A stretch of DNA of 59,649 bases from Perkinsus marinus ATCC 50983 (taxonomy: Eukaryota > Perkinsozoa > Perkinsida > Perkinsidae), in NCBI RefSeq assembly GCF_000006405.1, contig NW_003213976.1, forward strand, positions 95,835 to 155,483. Reading direction: 5' to 3'. Under the pieces are notes generated by a model, which saw only the letters and a list, made by a program, of their open reading frames with translations, had not been told where the DNA came from and made no database searches. Numbering within the stretch: position 1 is the stretch's first letter; every line of letters begins with the position of its first letter. This document shows, piece after piece, positions 1 through 11,483 of the stretch. The position numbers were made by a program, and so were the translations under genes.

Positions 1-2483
1 ATCATAGTACGAGAATCCAAACAGGTGCACACAGCTTCCGTCGTATTCTAGGTTGAAGAAGGCTTGGCCAACATCAATGCCTGCGTACCATACGTCACTA
101 GAGGGTAGCTCAGACAAGCACTCATCTACGGAGCGCATGTAGGTCCCCCAGCTAGGTAGCAGGTCCATGACGGACTCATTGATACACCTTTCATCAACGA
201 CGAGACGATAAGCACGATCTACATTATCCTCAGTCAAGGGCTCGGCAACGTCGTCTGCGGCCGCTTTCGGTACCGCAAACGCAGGAGAGATCCAAACTTG
301 ACGATGATCGACCGCTGCACGTGATAGGCGAGTGATGATCCCGCTCTTCTCGAGATTCTTGACCATGAGCTCCATGGCCTGCATCTCGCGCTTACGACAC
401 ACATATGGCCGCTTGGGACAGGGTCGCACGGCACCAGGTTTCAGCTGGACAGTGACCTTGGGGAACGACCATCCCTTAAGACGTTCGTCCACCTTACTCC
501 TACTGGGCAACTTGAGCCGTGTATCAGTGAGAACGCTGGAGATGCTCCCGCCGCTATAAGGTGACAAGGACCAAGTTGAACCCAATGCTCCGCAATAGAG
601 TGTATCATCCGTAGTATGCAAGGTGGCCTCCAAACGCTTGAGGGTCTCCATCCCCAAAATTATAGTGGACCTGCCCAGTTTCATATTGAGGCCGTCGGCA
701 ACATTGAGCTGCAAGTTGAAGGAGAGGTCATGGCCCGCCTTATCCTTGACAACTAACGGAACCCGAGCCTGCCCTATCAAGCAGATGGAGCCTAGCGATC
801 CAGCCGATTCGAGCTTTTTGAGCCCCCTAGCTGGTGTCACTTTAAAGCCCATAATGCTCGCCGACGAGGATGATATTAATGTCAGATCCGAACCAGAGTC
901 GACCAGCAGTTCTACTGGTAGAATTCGGCCGGATGAACCGGTAGCAGAAGCTCTGATGACGCGTAGGCCTTCATGAGCAGAGTCAACGGAGCGTGGCATG
1001 AACGTCGATTGGACGGCCTTTGGGACGGTCTCTTGCCCGTCCCCTTGCCCTTTCGATGCCTTGGCTGCTGCAGCTTCAGCTTGGCGCTGACGATACCAGT
1101 CCGGAACCAAGTGAGCGTTCGCAGGGTTCTTCCAGCAGCGCGCGTCGTCGTGCTTATTCGCCCCTCTGTACCTTCGAGTAGCACAGTAGGAGCATCCAGA
1201 TTTGCCATCCTTCGAGTTACCTCCACCAGCCGCATTGTCCCTTCCCACAGGATGTTCTTTGACCTCCTTGGCTCCAGGATTATGCGACTGGGGGGCCTGA
1301 CCATAGGCATCCGCTTGTTATGGAAGGCTTTGCGGAGAGTTTAGATTCATGATATAGGGCCGCGTCCCGAGCCTCCCCTAAGGGCAGCTTAGACAGCAGA
1401 TGTCCACAGCTGGTTTCTAGAGGTGCCTTTATCTCAGGGAGCAGTCCCCCAACGAACTTGGCAGAGACAAATGGCAAGGGTAAGGTGACGCCAGACACAG
1501 TGTGTCAGACTCGTGTCACGAGAGAAGAGCAACCATTCACTCTTAATGCGGGCATAATATTCGTCAACCTTCTCGCCAGTATTCTGTTTGAGACTCTCCC
1601 AGCGTTCGCTGGCCTTCTCCGATGTATCAGTTTCGAGAAACCGAGAGTCGAGGTACCCCCACACAGCAGACGGAGCCGGTTGGGCTGTCCCAAGATGTGT
1701 GATAAGTTCGGACCTCAAGCTCTTCCCGATGTGCCGGAGGAGGAAGAGCATGCAGTCTCGCTCGTTATCGATACCATGGAACTTGATTGACGTCTGCACA
1801 CCACCCTTGAAGGCAGAGTAGGGAGTGGCCGACGTCGGACCTTCGAATTCTGTATATTCAAGTGGGAGTCTGAACACGTTCAGAGGAGCCTGCCTTCGGG
1901 AGTGCGAAGCCGTGGACGATGGTTCTCCATCGCCAGTGGGACTTACTGCTCCTGCGATGGAAGGTGAACGATTTGTGGCCGAGCCTGTGCCCCCCATAGC
2001 AGTGTCAGCAATGAGGGCTTCGAATAGGGCGTCGAAGTAGTCGCGATCGTTGCCCAGCTCGATGCTACGCACCAACCGGTACTTCCTCTTAGTAGATATG
2101 ACCGCGAGAGCACTCGCTAACCAAAGCAGAGGCCGAATGGGCATCCCATGTACCAGCCCTGCATGAAGCACCATGCTTAAGATCGCCCTGGCGAAGTCCA
2201 AGGGTGCCTGAGCAGCCGCTGGACTCCCTCTGCCCTCAACCTCCGCGTCATTGGATACCATGGCCGAAGCCCAGTTAGAGACGAATGCCCTAACCCCTCT
2301 CAGGGGTATGGCTTCGAGCTCCAAGAGCCTGGCCAGGAGATAATCCATCTGGGCCGAGGATATCAGGCTAGGGTCGAAATCAAGTGAGAATGATTTGAAA
2401 CCAGGACCAAGAATGAGAGATGTTCTCCATTTCCTAATCTCTGTAGCGTCTTGGGGCTCAAGTATGGTTCTTCCCAGTGACAA
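1..2483 (-). mobile_element. Ty3/gypsy-like LTR retroelement, Gag to reverse transcriptase part
   Basis: Read on the minus strand, a Gag-like segment (about 2483-1434) is followed by a long-spaced zinc knuckle (C-x2-C-x10-H-x4-C, near 1140-1200). Next comes an aspartic-protease core with VDSGSDLTLIS near 860-905, then the start of a Ty3-type reverse transcriptase (residues FPKVTVQLKPG near 430-470 and YAGIDVGQAFF near 40-95). The element runs off the left window edge, so the rest of Pol and one end are not visible. The parts do not share one continuous frame. I cannot tell family-typical frame change from decay, and treat it as a fossil. No terminal repeat could be matched inside the window. 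The order Gag-PR-RT and the RT motif support Ty3/gypsy rather than copia. Age cannot be judged without a second LTR. Confidence 0.85.
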
Positions 2484-3193
2484 CTCAGGAATCCTGAGTC
2501 AGGATCATTTGAGGGTTCGGAGTCATTCATTAGGAAATGAGGGTGATCATATCTGATACCGATGTCATATGAATCAATAAGTTTGACCGAAAAGAATAAT
2601 GGGCAATCCGGAGGCTTCCAAAGCACAAGCAATGAGCAATGGGGCACGCACACACGTAGTCTGATCGATTGTGTTCGGGCGACGACGACCTAAGTAGTCG
2701 CACGCACGCGAGAGCAGCCTCAGCACAGAGACCTTCCTAAGAGTGGAACGCTGTACGTGTAATATAACCGAAACGTACAAAAGCCGTGTCATGTATTGTA
2801 GGAGCTCTAATTCAGGACAACGCATCTTTTTATTCCCGATAACAACATGTGATGATAGTGCTGTTACTTCAGGCCCCCGCTGTGGTAGTATACCCATAAA
2901 GAACTACCTACAGTTACCCTTCGCATAAGGGCACCTTTCATGTATCCTACCAGCATCAAAAGAAGAGTCCTCTTCTTGATGCTCGCCGACAATAGTGTAT
3001 AAGATCTACCCACACTTTTGACTAAGAATGTATGCGGGACTCACAAAGCGTACCCCTGAACTCGAGTCGCACTCAATCGTCTGTGGTTCGAATCGTAACT
3101 GTGAACTCGACAACAACAACACCTCAAGAGGACATGAACGTCTTTAACATGGCCGACATCTGATGTGATTTAGGTGAGGGACAAAAAGGAGTT
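2484..3193. other. No gene seen; possible LTR or leader of the neighbouring retroelement
   Basis: About 700 bases lie between the Gag-like start and the next gene. No conserved protein segment was recognised on either strand. It holds one imperfect hairpin (2952-2983) and a B-box-like GTGGTTCGAATCG near 3085. As the Gag reading starts at 2483 on the minus strand, the 5' LTR and leader of that element would be expected here, but I could not match a second copy. Confidence 0.4.
2952..2983. repeat. Imperfect inverted repeat (hairpin)
   Basis: The left arm starts AGCATCAA and the right arm ends TTGATGCT. The arms pair fully except for a two-base length difference, around a two-base centre. Confidence 0.6.
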
Positions 3194-4330
3194 TCAGTAG
3201 CCGAACGAGGTGTATTGAAAGCCGGCGAAACCGGTAGGACCTGAGCCCAACCCAGATCGAGAGTGATGATAGATAGAACTGTTGACACCTTGTGAAGCTC
3301 TCCGACCTGACAGGGGCTGTGCTGTTTGAGGCCGTGGATGCCCAAAACCGAATCTACATGGATGGAAAGGTTGCAGCGACAAGGTATCGAACCCGATACC
3401 TACTTCCGTCCACTTAGCCCAATACCATCCTTCTGTGAATATGCTCCTGGACCAGGGTTGAAATCCTTAGCTCCTCTACGAGAAGGACGTAGGGCCCGAC
3501 TATGATGATGAAGGTAAACCCCACCTGATAGGCTTCCGACAAGAGGTCCCGAAGGTCCATTGTGGCCCCTTGTTGTATATAGAGGAAGGACAACTCACTC
3601 CGTAATGTCCTGGACCAGGCATGCTGGCTATGTCAGAGACTGAGAAAAGAACTGTCACGGAGGATCGAACCTGGATCCATACTGAATCAACCCTCAATCG
3701 TAACCAATACACCAGAACAACCCACATAAAACAGCTGAGAATTACAATCGAGGTTGTGTCTCGATCTCATGCTATACATCTTCCCGGACCTCCCCAACGA
3801 TCCCGCTGCATCGTAGTGCCCCGGACCCGGCCCGATACTCCTCTTTGAAGACCCATAAGAATCCATCCTGAAATGGCTATGACCACCTTCCCATGGCCGA
3901 GGACCAGTCACCTGCCAATACCAAAGCCGATCCTTATCGAACCACCGGCATCCTTTGGGCTGTACGTCCCCGGCCCGGGACCGCCATGCGAGCTTCGCTT
4001 CCCCTGATTGTGACAATGAGGAAGGACCCTCCATTGGAGGGCCTTCAAGACGGGACTCACCCCATCCCGACGTCCTGTACCAAAGCGATAAGATACTCCT
4101 TTGCCCACATCACTTGACCGTGATACTGTATACTGACCTGAACCCTAACCTCAGGTCCACACCAACCTTCAGCAGTGGATTACCCGGGCCAGGGACCATA
4201 TTGCCCCTGAGGGCATATTCGCTATGGGACCGCCCAGCGATCGACCATTTAGGAGACGTACGAACCTACCCCGGCGATTGGAGGGGGTTATGATACGTGG
4301 CATCGATAGCCCACTACTACTACCCGGGAT
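3194..4330 (-). CDS. SHIPPO / sperm-tail PG-rich repeat protein (ODF3/CIMAP-like)
   Basis: Minus-strand exons encode repeated Pro-Gly-rich motifs of the STPGR (SHIPPO) family: GGPGPGTYSPKD (about 3920-4000), IGPGPGHYDAAGS (about 3800-3850), MPGPGHYG (about 3600-3630) and FNPGPGAYSQKDG (about 3420-3465). The last exon, with FGFGHPRPQTAQPLSGRR, ends at a stop at 3194. A further PGPG stretch near 4175-4200 may be the first repeat. The family binds axonemal doublet microtubules in flagella, so this suggests a flagellated stage. The introns are short; two (for example 3354-3403) carry a tRNA T-arm-like sequence. The start is unresolved: an ATG near 4300 is possible, but exons may lie further upstream. 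The family call is firm, the exon borders less so. Confidence 0.75.
3354..3403 (-). repeat. Intron carrying tRNA T-arm-like element (family D)
   Basis: A 50-nt intron of the SHIPPO gene. On the minus strand it starts GTAGGTATCGGGTTCGATACC, shown here only to its T-arm: the B-box core GGTTCGATACC is flanked by a GGTATC/GATACC stem. The intron ends CATGTAG. No 5' tRNA half is present. Confidence 0.65.
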
Positions 4331-4504
4331 ATCTTCGTGAGTTGAGTGGCGTCTTGAAGGCCAGAGTAACGGAGAGATGGGGAGGTTGTGACTGGCCGGG
4401 CGGAATAGAACGACATTGAACAAGAGACTTAGTAAAACTACGAGGACTTGAACCCGGGCTGTCCGAAACTGAGTTCAGTACCCTAACCATTCCACCGAAA
4501 CACT

Positions 4505-4750
4505 TCAATAATCTCGAGTAAAGCCTGGTGGTATAGAGAAGCTCATCAGACCTCTTCTCTTAATTATTGCATCCCCGTCTCCATCACGATGAAGATTCAC
4601 ACTACCACCAGCCGGCCCCGCCTGTTGACTCTCCTCTAGAGTAACGAAGGCCTCATCAGACAACTTTACATCAAGGCGTTCCTCGATCTGTAGACACTCT
4701 CCCTCTTCCAATCCTGGGTCGAAGCTGATAGCCAGCTGATAACGAAGCAG
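4505..4750 (-). CDS. Unassigned exon-like segment, acidic
   Basis: An open segment on the minus strand contains FDPGLEEGECLQIEERLDVK followed by LSDEAFVTLEESQQ. It reads like coding sequence, but no start or stop could be set and I do not recognise the family. It may be an upstream exon of the SHIPPO gene or the end of another minus-strand gene. Between it and that gene (about 4440-4500) is a tRNA-like stretch with a B-box on the minus strand (GGTTCAAGTCC). The remaining bases 4751-5533 show no recognisable gene. Confidence 0.25.
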   Translation of the reverse strand: MLRYQLAISFDPGLEEGECLQIEERLDVKLSDEAFVTLEESQQAGPAGGSVNLHRDGDGDAIIKRRGLMSFSIPPGFTRDY

Positions 4751-5533
4751 CAGCCGAGGAGAGGGTATGGATCAACCGGGAGCATGGGTTCACCGACCCG
4801 CCCTTCGTATTCAAAGTCTTTACATTGTCATCCAACTTTCACAGGCTCTCCTCACTGACGTTTACTGCACCCCCTCACCCTTCCGCCATCCGCTACTTCT
4901 CAGCAACCTACGCCGATTTTCACTCAAGATGTCACAACAGGTTAACCTAATCAGTTGCACGGGCGACCGCTCCTCGCAGTTACGCCGTCGCTGTCTCGTC
5001 TCAATTGCGACTACTCAATCGTGGCTGCTGTTCGCGATGCTAATTCTGTTGAATCCTGAGGTCTGATATATATCAGATATGCCCATATTGATGGTCCAAA
5101 GTCGACCATTGGAGACTGTAAGCCTCAGTCGATCTCTCGGAAATGAGTATTAACTACCGTGTTGTCATCACTATGCTACCAACTCGCTCTCATCTCTCGC
5201 TTCATACTACGAAAAACAATCTTTCGATCAACTGTGCTCACTCATCATGCCATTCTGTAGCTCCCGTGACTTCTCAAAAATAGACAAGTTGATCGGATAT
5301 CGCGAGAATGCCTTAAACGCGTGAAAGCATGGTAGAGGGGTAGACCTCGATTTTTAAGAAGATGGGAAAGCAAAGTGGAGGCCGAACAGAACACCCTACT
5401 CTAAATTACAATGAACTACAATGTCGGCGGATGACGGCACTGGGTAGATCTTTACTTGATGCAGAACTGGTCCAGTAGAAGGACTACTACCTTCCATATA
5501 CGGCCACAAAACCTCGTCAGCATCATCTCAAAA

Positions 5534-5716
5534 CTAATCGAGTGGCTCATCGGACATGTCTCCCGTATGGACTCTGATGACAATAGTAAATGATGATGGC
5601 TGCTCCTCTGTCGAAACAGGTGAGTAGGATTCATCACAGTACCACCACCAACTCCTGTACATCCAACCTGTCACGATTATGAAGGGTAGAATCAGGTACA
5701 ACAGCGGGATTGAGCT
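5534..5716 (-). CDS. C-terminal exon of a small single-pass membrane protein
   Basis: The minus-strand exon starts after a TAG acceptor at 5717 and ends at a TAG stop at 5534. It encodes a hydrophobic helix (LLYLILPFIIVTGWMY), then an aromatic patch (RSWWWYCDE) and an acidic tail ending GDMSDEPLD. I do not recognise the family. Upstream exons were not resolved; between 5760 and 6180 there are two near-repeats of TGGCATAGGTGCCCC (about 5823 and 5891), which may lie in its introns. Confidence 0.35.
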   Translation of the reverse strand, partial: SSIPLLYLILPFIIVTGWMYRSWWWYCDESYSPVSTEEQPSSFTIVIRVHTGDMSDEPLD

Positions 5717-6284
5717 CTACATCTCGGCGAAATTAAGGTTACTTTAGTCGTGCAATTCAAGATGGTCCTCCTATCGCATGCTCCTGCAAAATTCATTGTA
5801 CTAAGGCAATGCTTTGAGTTGTGGCATAGGTGCCCCACTCAGTGCCGCTGAGTCAGTGGGATTGATTGAACTGAGACACATCTTCCAAGTTATGGCATAG
5901 GTGCCCCGCCCGATGCAATTGATTTCACTGACAGCGAATTAAGCCGCTCGATAATTTAGTACGACACTGCATATAATTACGCCAAGCTCACATCACCACA
6001 CCTTCTAATACACGTAACCTCAAGGAGGATAGTTCAGCAGCTCCTTCACTCGTAGGAGGATAATACCGTAAATCCTACACATCGTACAATGATGTGACTA
6101 GTACGTGGTAATCTAACTAGCCCACCCACACTCAGCACGAGCCAGCGGATAAGGTGATCGCTATAACTCCAACCACACCTGGGCTTCTTCGCCACTCAAT
6201 AACACAACAACGAACTGGACGAGTAAGTAGTTGTAGCAACAAGTTGGGCTGTTACGGCGACGATGATGTCCACGAACCAGCTCA

Positions 6285-6521
6285 TTACTTTTGGTTCGAG
6301 TTGGGACCTCTCTTAGGGCCACCAGTCACCTTGGCAGAGAAGCGACGGTTGTACTGCATACGCTTGCGAGCGCGGCCTGAAGGAAGAATACGATGAAGCA
6401 AAGGTGTGGTATGAGTAGTCATAGTACCAGTGATGGCCTTCTTCTTCTCCTGCTTGGGGACCTTGGGGGTCTGATTCTTAACCTTACCGGCACGAGCTAA
6501 CGATCCGTGAACTTTTCCCAT
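6285..6521 (-). CDS. RPS30: Small ribosomal subunit protein eS30
   Basis: Two exons (6521-6428 and 6376-6285) join to a 61-residue protein starting [14 protein letters not shown], with the diagnostic [12 protein letters not shown] and [13 protein letters not shown] blocks, and ending [11 protein letters not shown]. It is a structural protein of the cytosolic 40S subunit near the decoding site. Its length fits the free eS30 form. There is no ubiquitin-like fusion partner upstream, unlike animal FAU. The 51-nt intron (6377-6427) lies inside an otherwise fully conserved stretch, so the splice is well supported. The start Met is the only one possible. The gene is divergent from the lectin gene at 6939, with about 420 bases between the two starts. 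Confidence 0.97.
   Translation of the reverse strand: MGKVHGSLARAGKVKNQTPKVPKQEKKKAITGTMTTHTTPLLHRILPSGRARKRMQYNRRFSAKVTGGPKRGPNSNQK
6377..6427 (-). repeat. RPS30 intron with family E motif (antisense)
   Basis: A 51-nt GT-AG intron. The plus strand reads GCAAAGGTGTGGTATGA at 6397-6413, the motif also found in two introns of the four-TM gene at 11.5-12.6 kb, where it is in sense orientation. Confidence 0.8.
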
Positions 6522-6938
6522 GGTAAAGGAAGGGTAACAACAACAGCCAGCAACTACCTATCACATATCTCACCAACTTAAGAGACTCTCACCCAACCTC
6601 CATCAACAAGGGAAAACACCCTCATAGCGAGACTAAACCGACAAGAGCAACCCCTTCACAAACGCTGATTAACGCTTGCTCAAGGCCATCTATTAACGCG
6701 TCCAGGAGAACTGTCAAATGACGCCTGAGTACCCCTAGACCCGTAGAGGATCCTCTTCTCCTCGAAGCCATATCGCTAATAGATAATCGATCAGGTTGGC
6801 GAGCGAGATCTAGACCAACTTTGACAAGATTAGCAGATGGTTGACGGAAGAAAGAGAGCTGGGTTGAGTTGCACAGACACTCAGATTAGGTCATAACCTA
6901 CTCCGTATCTTACAACAGTCGACCAACTTGGATACTCG

Positions 6939-9602
6939 ATGATTCGTCGATTTTCACTATTTTCTCTTGCCTTGGTACTCGCTCTGTTACTGTGTGCCGA
7001 TGCGGAAGGAAGGGATTACAAATATACAACATACCGACACAGTAATAATATCTTCCAACCTCACGAGGCGGTGCCTTCAACCTAAAGATACTCTCAGGCG
7101 GAAATACACGTATGGAGCTAATGCGTCATAGCTTTGTGAGTCCACTAACATATTCCAACACTCTTGGTAAGATACAGATTAGGGTATACCAACAACATGA
7201 GTGATCTCTTATCAGCTGATTGGTTCTTGAATGGTGCAACAGTAGCTACAGACAACCACGTTATTCTCACTCCAAGCATCGCCCAACGATATGGTGTCTT
7301 CATGCATACTATGCCGATCGATACCTCTGACTTCGAAATCCTATTCGATGTCTCAGTAGGATGGGAGTATCTTATGTTCGACATTGCAAGATACAAACTA
7401 GGTCCGATTGGAGAACATCGTGTCTTAGGTATCTGAAGGCCCTTCTGGTAGTCGTGACTCTGGCTTTGCCCTATGGTAATGAGGAACCCAGAGTTGTGGC
7501 TTGTTAGGAAGCACCTCAGGTTCACTACGATGAACTATACCGCTGAATTCTCCAAAGTTCGTGACGAACTCAAAAAAGGAGACAACAAGAAGGATTGGAG
7601 AGCCGCTTTCAACGCCCTTGATTACACTTTCCTCGGGCAGAAGGTAGGTTGGAAGATACACATCTTGTTGTCAATCCTCCTCTCCCTTAGTCTCGTTTCG
7701 AGGGCTTTGGGATCGTCTTTACCCCTAAGGGAGCGTCTGGGGATGAATACACAGGTAAGTCGGGTCATTCACGGATGGTGCTTGTACGTGCGAACATCAT
7801 TATTATCAGCAGTTTTCACTTAATTCACAATCTTTCTCGTTCACGTCAAAGACAATGTGTTCGATTATTCGCTGATCTTCTGTGCGTTGCCGAAACTGAT
7901 AGGGAAATTTCTCGAGAGATTATAGCGTTCCGCCCTACGCGGCTGATGGTATCGTGTCTGCTTGGATGAATGCCTTTTGGTCATCTTTCCAGTTTCGATC
8001 ATCACCAACCGGAATGATCAGACGTTGTCATTCGACAGAGACGTGCCTGATAGGCAAGCTTCAGCGAGAGTCAACTTACATGCAAACGGTGCTCCTGTGC
8101 GGGTAGTATCTTAGGTTGCACCATGCAAGATTCAAAATAGGCCTAAATGCTCCTCAGATCGGAATTCGCGTTCGTCCTGATCTTATCATGGTCCGGTATC
8201 GTGATGGGAACAAACATTGGAGTGATCTCACCACGAAGAAGGGTGTATCACTACCGTAATAGATAATTCATGCCATACCTTCTCCACATCACATGTAGGT
8301 CATCCGGTTACCTCGGCTTTACCTCATGGAGCGGCGAGTCTCTGCCCACTGAGAAGGTCTCCATTATAGACATGCATGTGTAAGTCCATCGACCTTCCTA
8401 TCACCTCATTATAGCCATACCAATACATGTCATATTATATCTTATCACCAATAGCAATATATAATTGTATTATAATAACCGTTATATACTAGCTGTTAAT
8501 AGCTCAATATTGTTTTTATAGTAACTTTCCTCACTTATCATAATACCATCAGATACAACATGGACATGCGAATACCAGGAGAGGACCTGCCACTGGAGGT
8601 CGTGGAGGAGCTTTCTGATGGTGGAAAAATCGATTGGAAGGAGGTAGTAGTCGTAGTAGTAGGATGATGATGATGATGTGATTCGGAAAGGCTGGTGGGA
8701 AATTATATGCGTATTACTCCTAGTGGGAGATCAACTCGGCTCAAACCATCGATGGCGCAGTGAATGAGTATTGGTATCGTTGGTCAGTTGCTCACAAAGC
8801 AAATCAGTGGGGAGGATACCTTCCAACAGACTCTTACCATTCAGAAGGTTACTCAAATCCTCCTTAACTACATACAGACGACCCAGCCTGAGCTGGCTAA
8901 GGTCCATTCCCAGCTCGGTAGGTCATCCCAATCAGTGTGATGCACGATAGTCTCTATCAGGACGGATAACGCATCAAGTAATTGACTTGGAGTCTCGGAT
9001 GAAGCAGTTGAGGAAGGAGATCAAAGCTACAGGCGAGGGTATCTTTGGGCCACCACCGCACAGTGAAGATTTTGAGGATATCTTGTAGGGGTAGGTTCTG
9101 GTGGGTTATCGACTTTGAAAAACCAGATGGTTGGTTTGAAGGAGATGCTAACGCGGGAATCGGGTGACCATGAGGTAAGGAAGGTCGTAGTAGGCCATCG
9201 ATATCAATGGGAAGGTCGTTGGCGAATAGCTCGGATAGCGATGGAATCTTCCCTGTGCGCTATCTCGATCAGAACCGCGTTCAGAAGGTCCGAGAACAGT
9301 TGACAAAGGTTGATGGTGGTGGGGGACGGTAGTGATGGGCGGAGCGAAGCGTTGCATGTTGTGCATTTTGCGTTAATGCTGTTCAGGTCGTTGATAAGTG
9401 ATGACTTGGAAGATTCCATCAGCAGCTCACATAGCTTGGCCAACAAGTTGTTCATGCTGTGTAAAAAGGGAGGGGCATAACGAGAATCTTGCAATCTTGC
9501 TCGTTCTTGCATTTCCTCAATGTAGGTATCGTAGTGGTTGTTGTTGGCGGTTTGTACGTTTGGCGACAACTTCAAGTTGTGGAGAAGAAGCACCTCTTTT
9601 GA
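6939..9602 (+). CDS. L-type lectin cargo receptor, ERGIC-53/VIP36 family
   Basis: ATG at 6939 opens a signal peptide (MIRRFSLFSLALVLALLLC). The leguminous-lectin domain follows in small exons: WFLNGATVATDNHVILTP (7219-7355), SGSRDSGFALW (7429-7475), SRFEGFGIVFTPKGASG (7691-7754), and ARVNLHANGAPVR joined to IGIRVRPDLIMVRYRDGN across intron 8103-8157. The next piece contains SGYLGFTSWSGE. A coiled-coil stalk (about 8800-9090) and a hydrophobic helix (IVVVVVGGLYVW) precede the tail VVEKKHLF and a TGA at 9600-9602. Family role: the luminal lectin binds high-mannose glycoproteins for ER-Golgi transport; the tail binds COPI/COPII coats. The tail has lysines at -4 and -5, one residue off the canonical KKxx. 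Some exons between 7070 and 7210 and in 8390-8800 are not resolved. Confidence 0.88.
7356..7428 (+). repeat. Family A introner-like intron (sense) in lectin gene
   Basis: A 73-nt intron containing GTATCTT...GCAAGATAC with the downstream block ACTAGGTCCG. The 7-bp arms GTATCTT/AAGATAC can form a stem. Confidence 0.75.
8103..8157 (+). repeat. Family A introner-like intron (sense) in lectin gene
   Basis: A 55-nt intron that is almost all element: donor GTAGTATCTTAGG, then GCAAGATTCAAAATAGGCC, acceptor CTCCTCAG. The same donor-element fusion recurs in the kinesin intron at 55072-55123. Confidence 0.85.
9329..9386 (+). repeat. Family B intron (sense) in lectin gene
   Basis: A 58-nt intron with GGGCGGAGCGAAGC about ten bases after the donor; it joins a Gly-rich linker to the membrane-proximal segment. 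Confidence 0.7.
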
Positions 9603-9935
9603 TTTCGGGAAGGCATGGGAATATCTTTTTTCTCACAGGCTTGTAAAAGGAGGCGGAGCGAAGCTATATTTCTTGATAGGGTGATGGAAGAATTTTATGG
9701 CGAGTGACAGAAACATCCCTTATTGTAGACAAGTTTCCTCGTTTCGAACGTCTTTGCGGGTAGCGTTGGTGGGACTGACGAGGCGTATCTTTAATTCTTC
9801 CGGCTGCGTGTTGAGGATTTTCCTCCCTTATTTCCGGATCATTTGACATGTGTGGTTTATTTTCAAGCGGAGCGTAGCGCATGAGACAAAAACGGACAGC
9901 GAGTGGTAGTCGAAATCATTTTTATCTTGGAAGAT

Positions 9936-11285
9936 ATGTCGAGTTTGGGGAATGGGAAAGATACGCTTGATGCGCACAGGGAAGATTTTCTGATTATGAG
10001 AGGTGCTAAGAAGGGTCGCTGGGACTCTATGCGGTTCTATCGACTTGGTCATATGAAGCATGGGAAAGAGAAGCAAGGATTCCGTCGGATTGGGCCTAGC
10101 TTCCGGTAGGTCTTAGCGGAGCGAAGCTATGATGATATTTGTTTATCTAGTAGTAGCAGGAGGGGAGGTTAGAGGGTGCTTGCGAATGCTGCAATGTTCC
10201 AGGGATATCTACACGTTAGTCCTTAGCGGAGCGAAGCAGCTATTGTTGATTTTTAAATTTGTATTGATAGAGTTTGTGCGGTGTTAGGTATTGGTATGAG
10301 ATGAAGGACTGGTTGGATAAGTTGATAATCTATCAGAGGATTGAAGGGCCTTTAAATAGAATGAAGGAAGTCCAACAGTATGCGGAGGAGATAGTGTTCC
10401 ATGCTAGAAGGAGTAATAATAGTAGCACATATTCGGACATGATCTGTATCTTGTACGCTCAATCTCAGGAGGTATCTTTTGTAGATACGCCATATTCTAC
10501 CCAGATAGTTGAGTCGATGCTGAGGTCGGCGGAAGCTAGGCAGATTCTTTATGAATATTTAGTACCGAGATATAAGTAGGCGGAGCGAAGCTTGGGGTTG
10601 TTGAAATATAATATACGGAATTGAATTCGCTTTGACATCTTTGCGGTTCGATCCGGGGTCATTTGATGGTTGTACCTGAGTAATTGTTCTGGTCAGAGAT
10701 CGGCCTTATTTTGTGACTAGGATGTTGAATCCATTCTATTTGAGGTATTATGATGCACAGCAGAGAGGTAAGAGGTGTCGGGTCGCCGGATGGGGATCGC
10801 GGAATTTTAGCTCATAGAATCTTCAGCGTGCGCTCGTTGCTGTATCCTACACTTTTCTCGCACATCTACTGTTGATTATAGCTAACCAGGGGAAGGATAC
10901 TCCCCTGCTTTCGTCGGTGGTATCTTTCTGTGCATGGAAACACTGGGAGGTGCTTTGAATGGTATTGGTAGGCTATCTCGAGTTTATCGATTGGCCCGGG
11001 GAATTCCGAGCGGCTAACCCTGTGGGTGAGGGGAGGAAGAAGAGGGTTGCCATCGAGTTTGATGCCTCCAGAAAAGGTCGGCGGAAGCATCTTGTGGTAA
11101 GTGGCGTTGCGATGATGTTCTAGAGATGAGTAGTGGTTGTTGTTATTCAGGAAGCCCGTGTACTGGGAATAGTTAACGAGGCGGATCCTCGTTTTCTTAC
11201 AGCAGAGGCATATGATAAATATGTCCGAACGGCGAGGGAGGGGGAGCATACTGCATTGGAGGCGACACAAGGGGAGGATGAATGA
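9936..11285 (+). CDS. MRPL17: Organellar large ribosomal subunit protein bL17
   Basis: Exons: 9936-10105, 10288-10575, 10697-10767, 10972-11096 and 11151-11285 (TGA). The bL17 core is clear: GHMKHGKEKQGFRRIG, then LDKLIIYQRIEGPLNRMKEV, QQYAEEIVFHAR, and LVPRYK spliced to DRPYFVTRML. This is a bacterial-type protein, so it acts in the mitochondrion (or a relict plastid). bL17 binds 23S-type rRNA near the exit tunnel. After the core there is a C-terminal extension of about 100 residues, including FIDWPGEFRAANP and VLGIVNEADPRFL, ending ATQGEDE. The chosen start is the first ATG in frame with the core; a targeting peptide may lie in an earlier exon in 9603-9935. Introns hold several copies of the GCGGAGCGAAGC motif. 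Confidence 0.85.
10106..10287 (+). repeat. bL17 intron with two family B copies
   Basis: A 182-nt intron (frame and conservation fix both ends) carrying TTAGCGGAGCGAAGC twice, near 10112-10126 and 10221-10235. It is a tandem load of the same motif in one intron. Confidence 0.75.
10576..10696 (+). repeat. bL17 intron with family B at the donor plus a family D T-arm
   Basis: The donor itself reads GTAGGCGGAGCGAAGC. Further on, near 10643-10658, is TTTGCGGTTCGATCCGGGG, a tRNA T-arm-like B box. Two families are therefore nested in one intron. Confidence 0.7.
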
Positions 11286-11483
11286 GGCATGCTCTTGGTG
11301 ATGGTTTCTGTAACTGGTATGTTGTTGTGTTTTGCTTTGGCCGGCCTCAAGATATGCTTGCGTGATGTGTCTCCTATGCTGGGGACGATTGTGTTGTGGC
11401 TGCTTGAACGAGGCTCTTCTGATCCTGGGCTTGTCGTCTTATTTGGTATGTATCGTCACTGTAAGAGTAAATAATACTGATAA

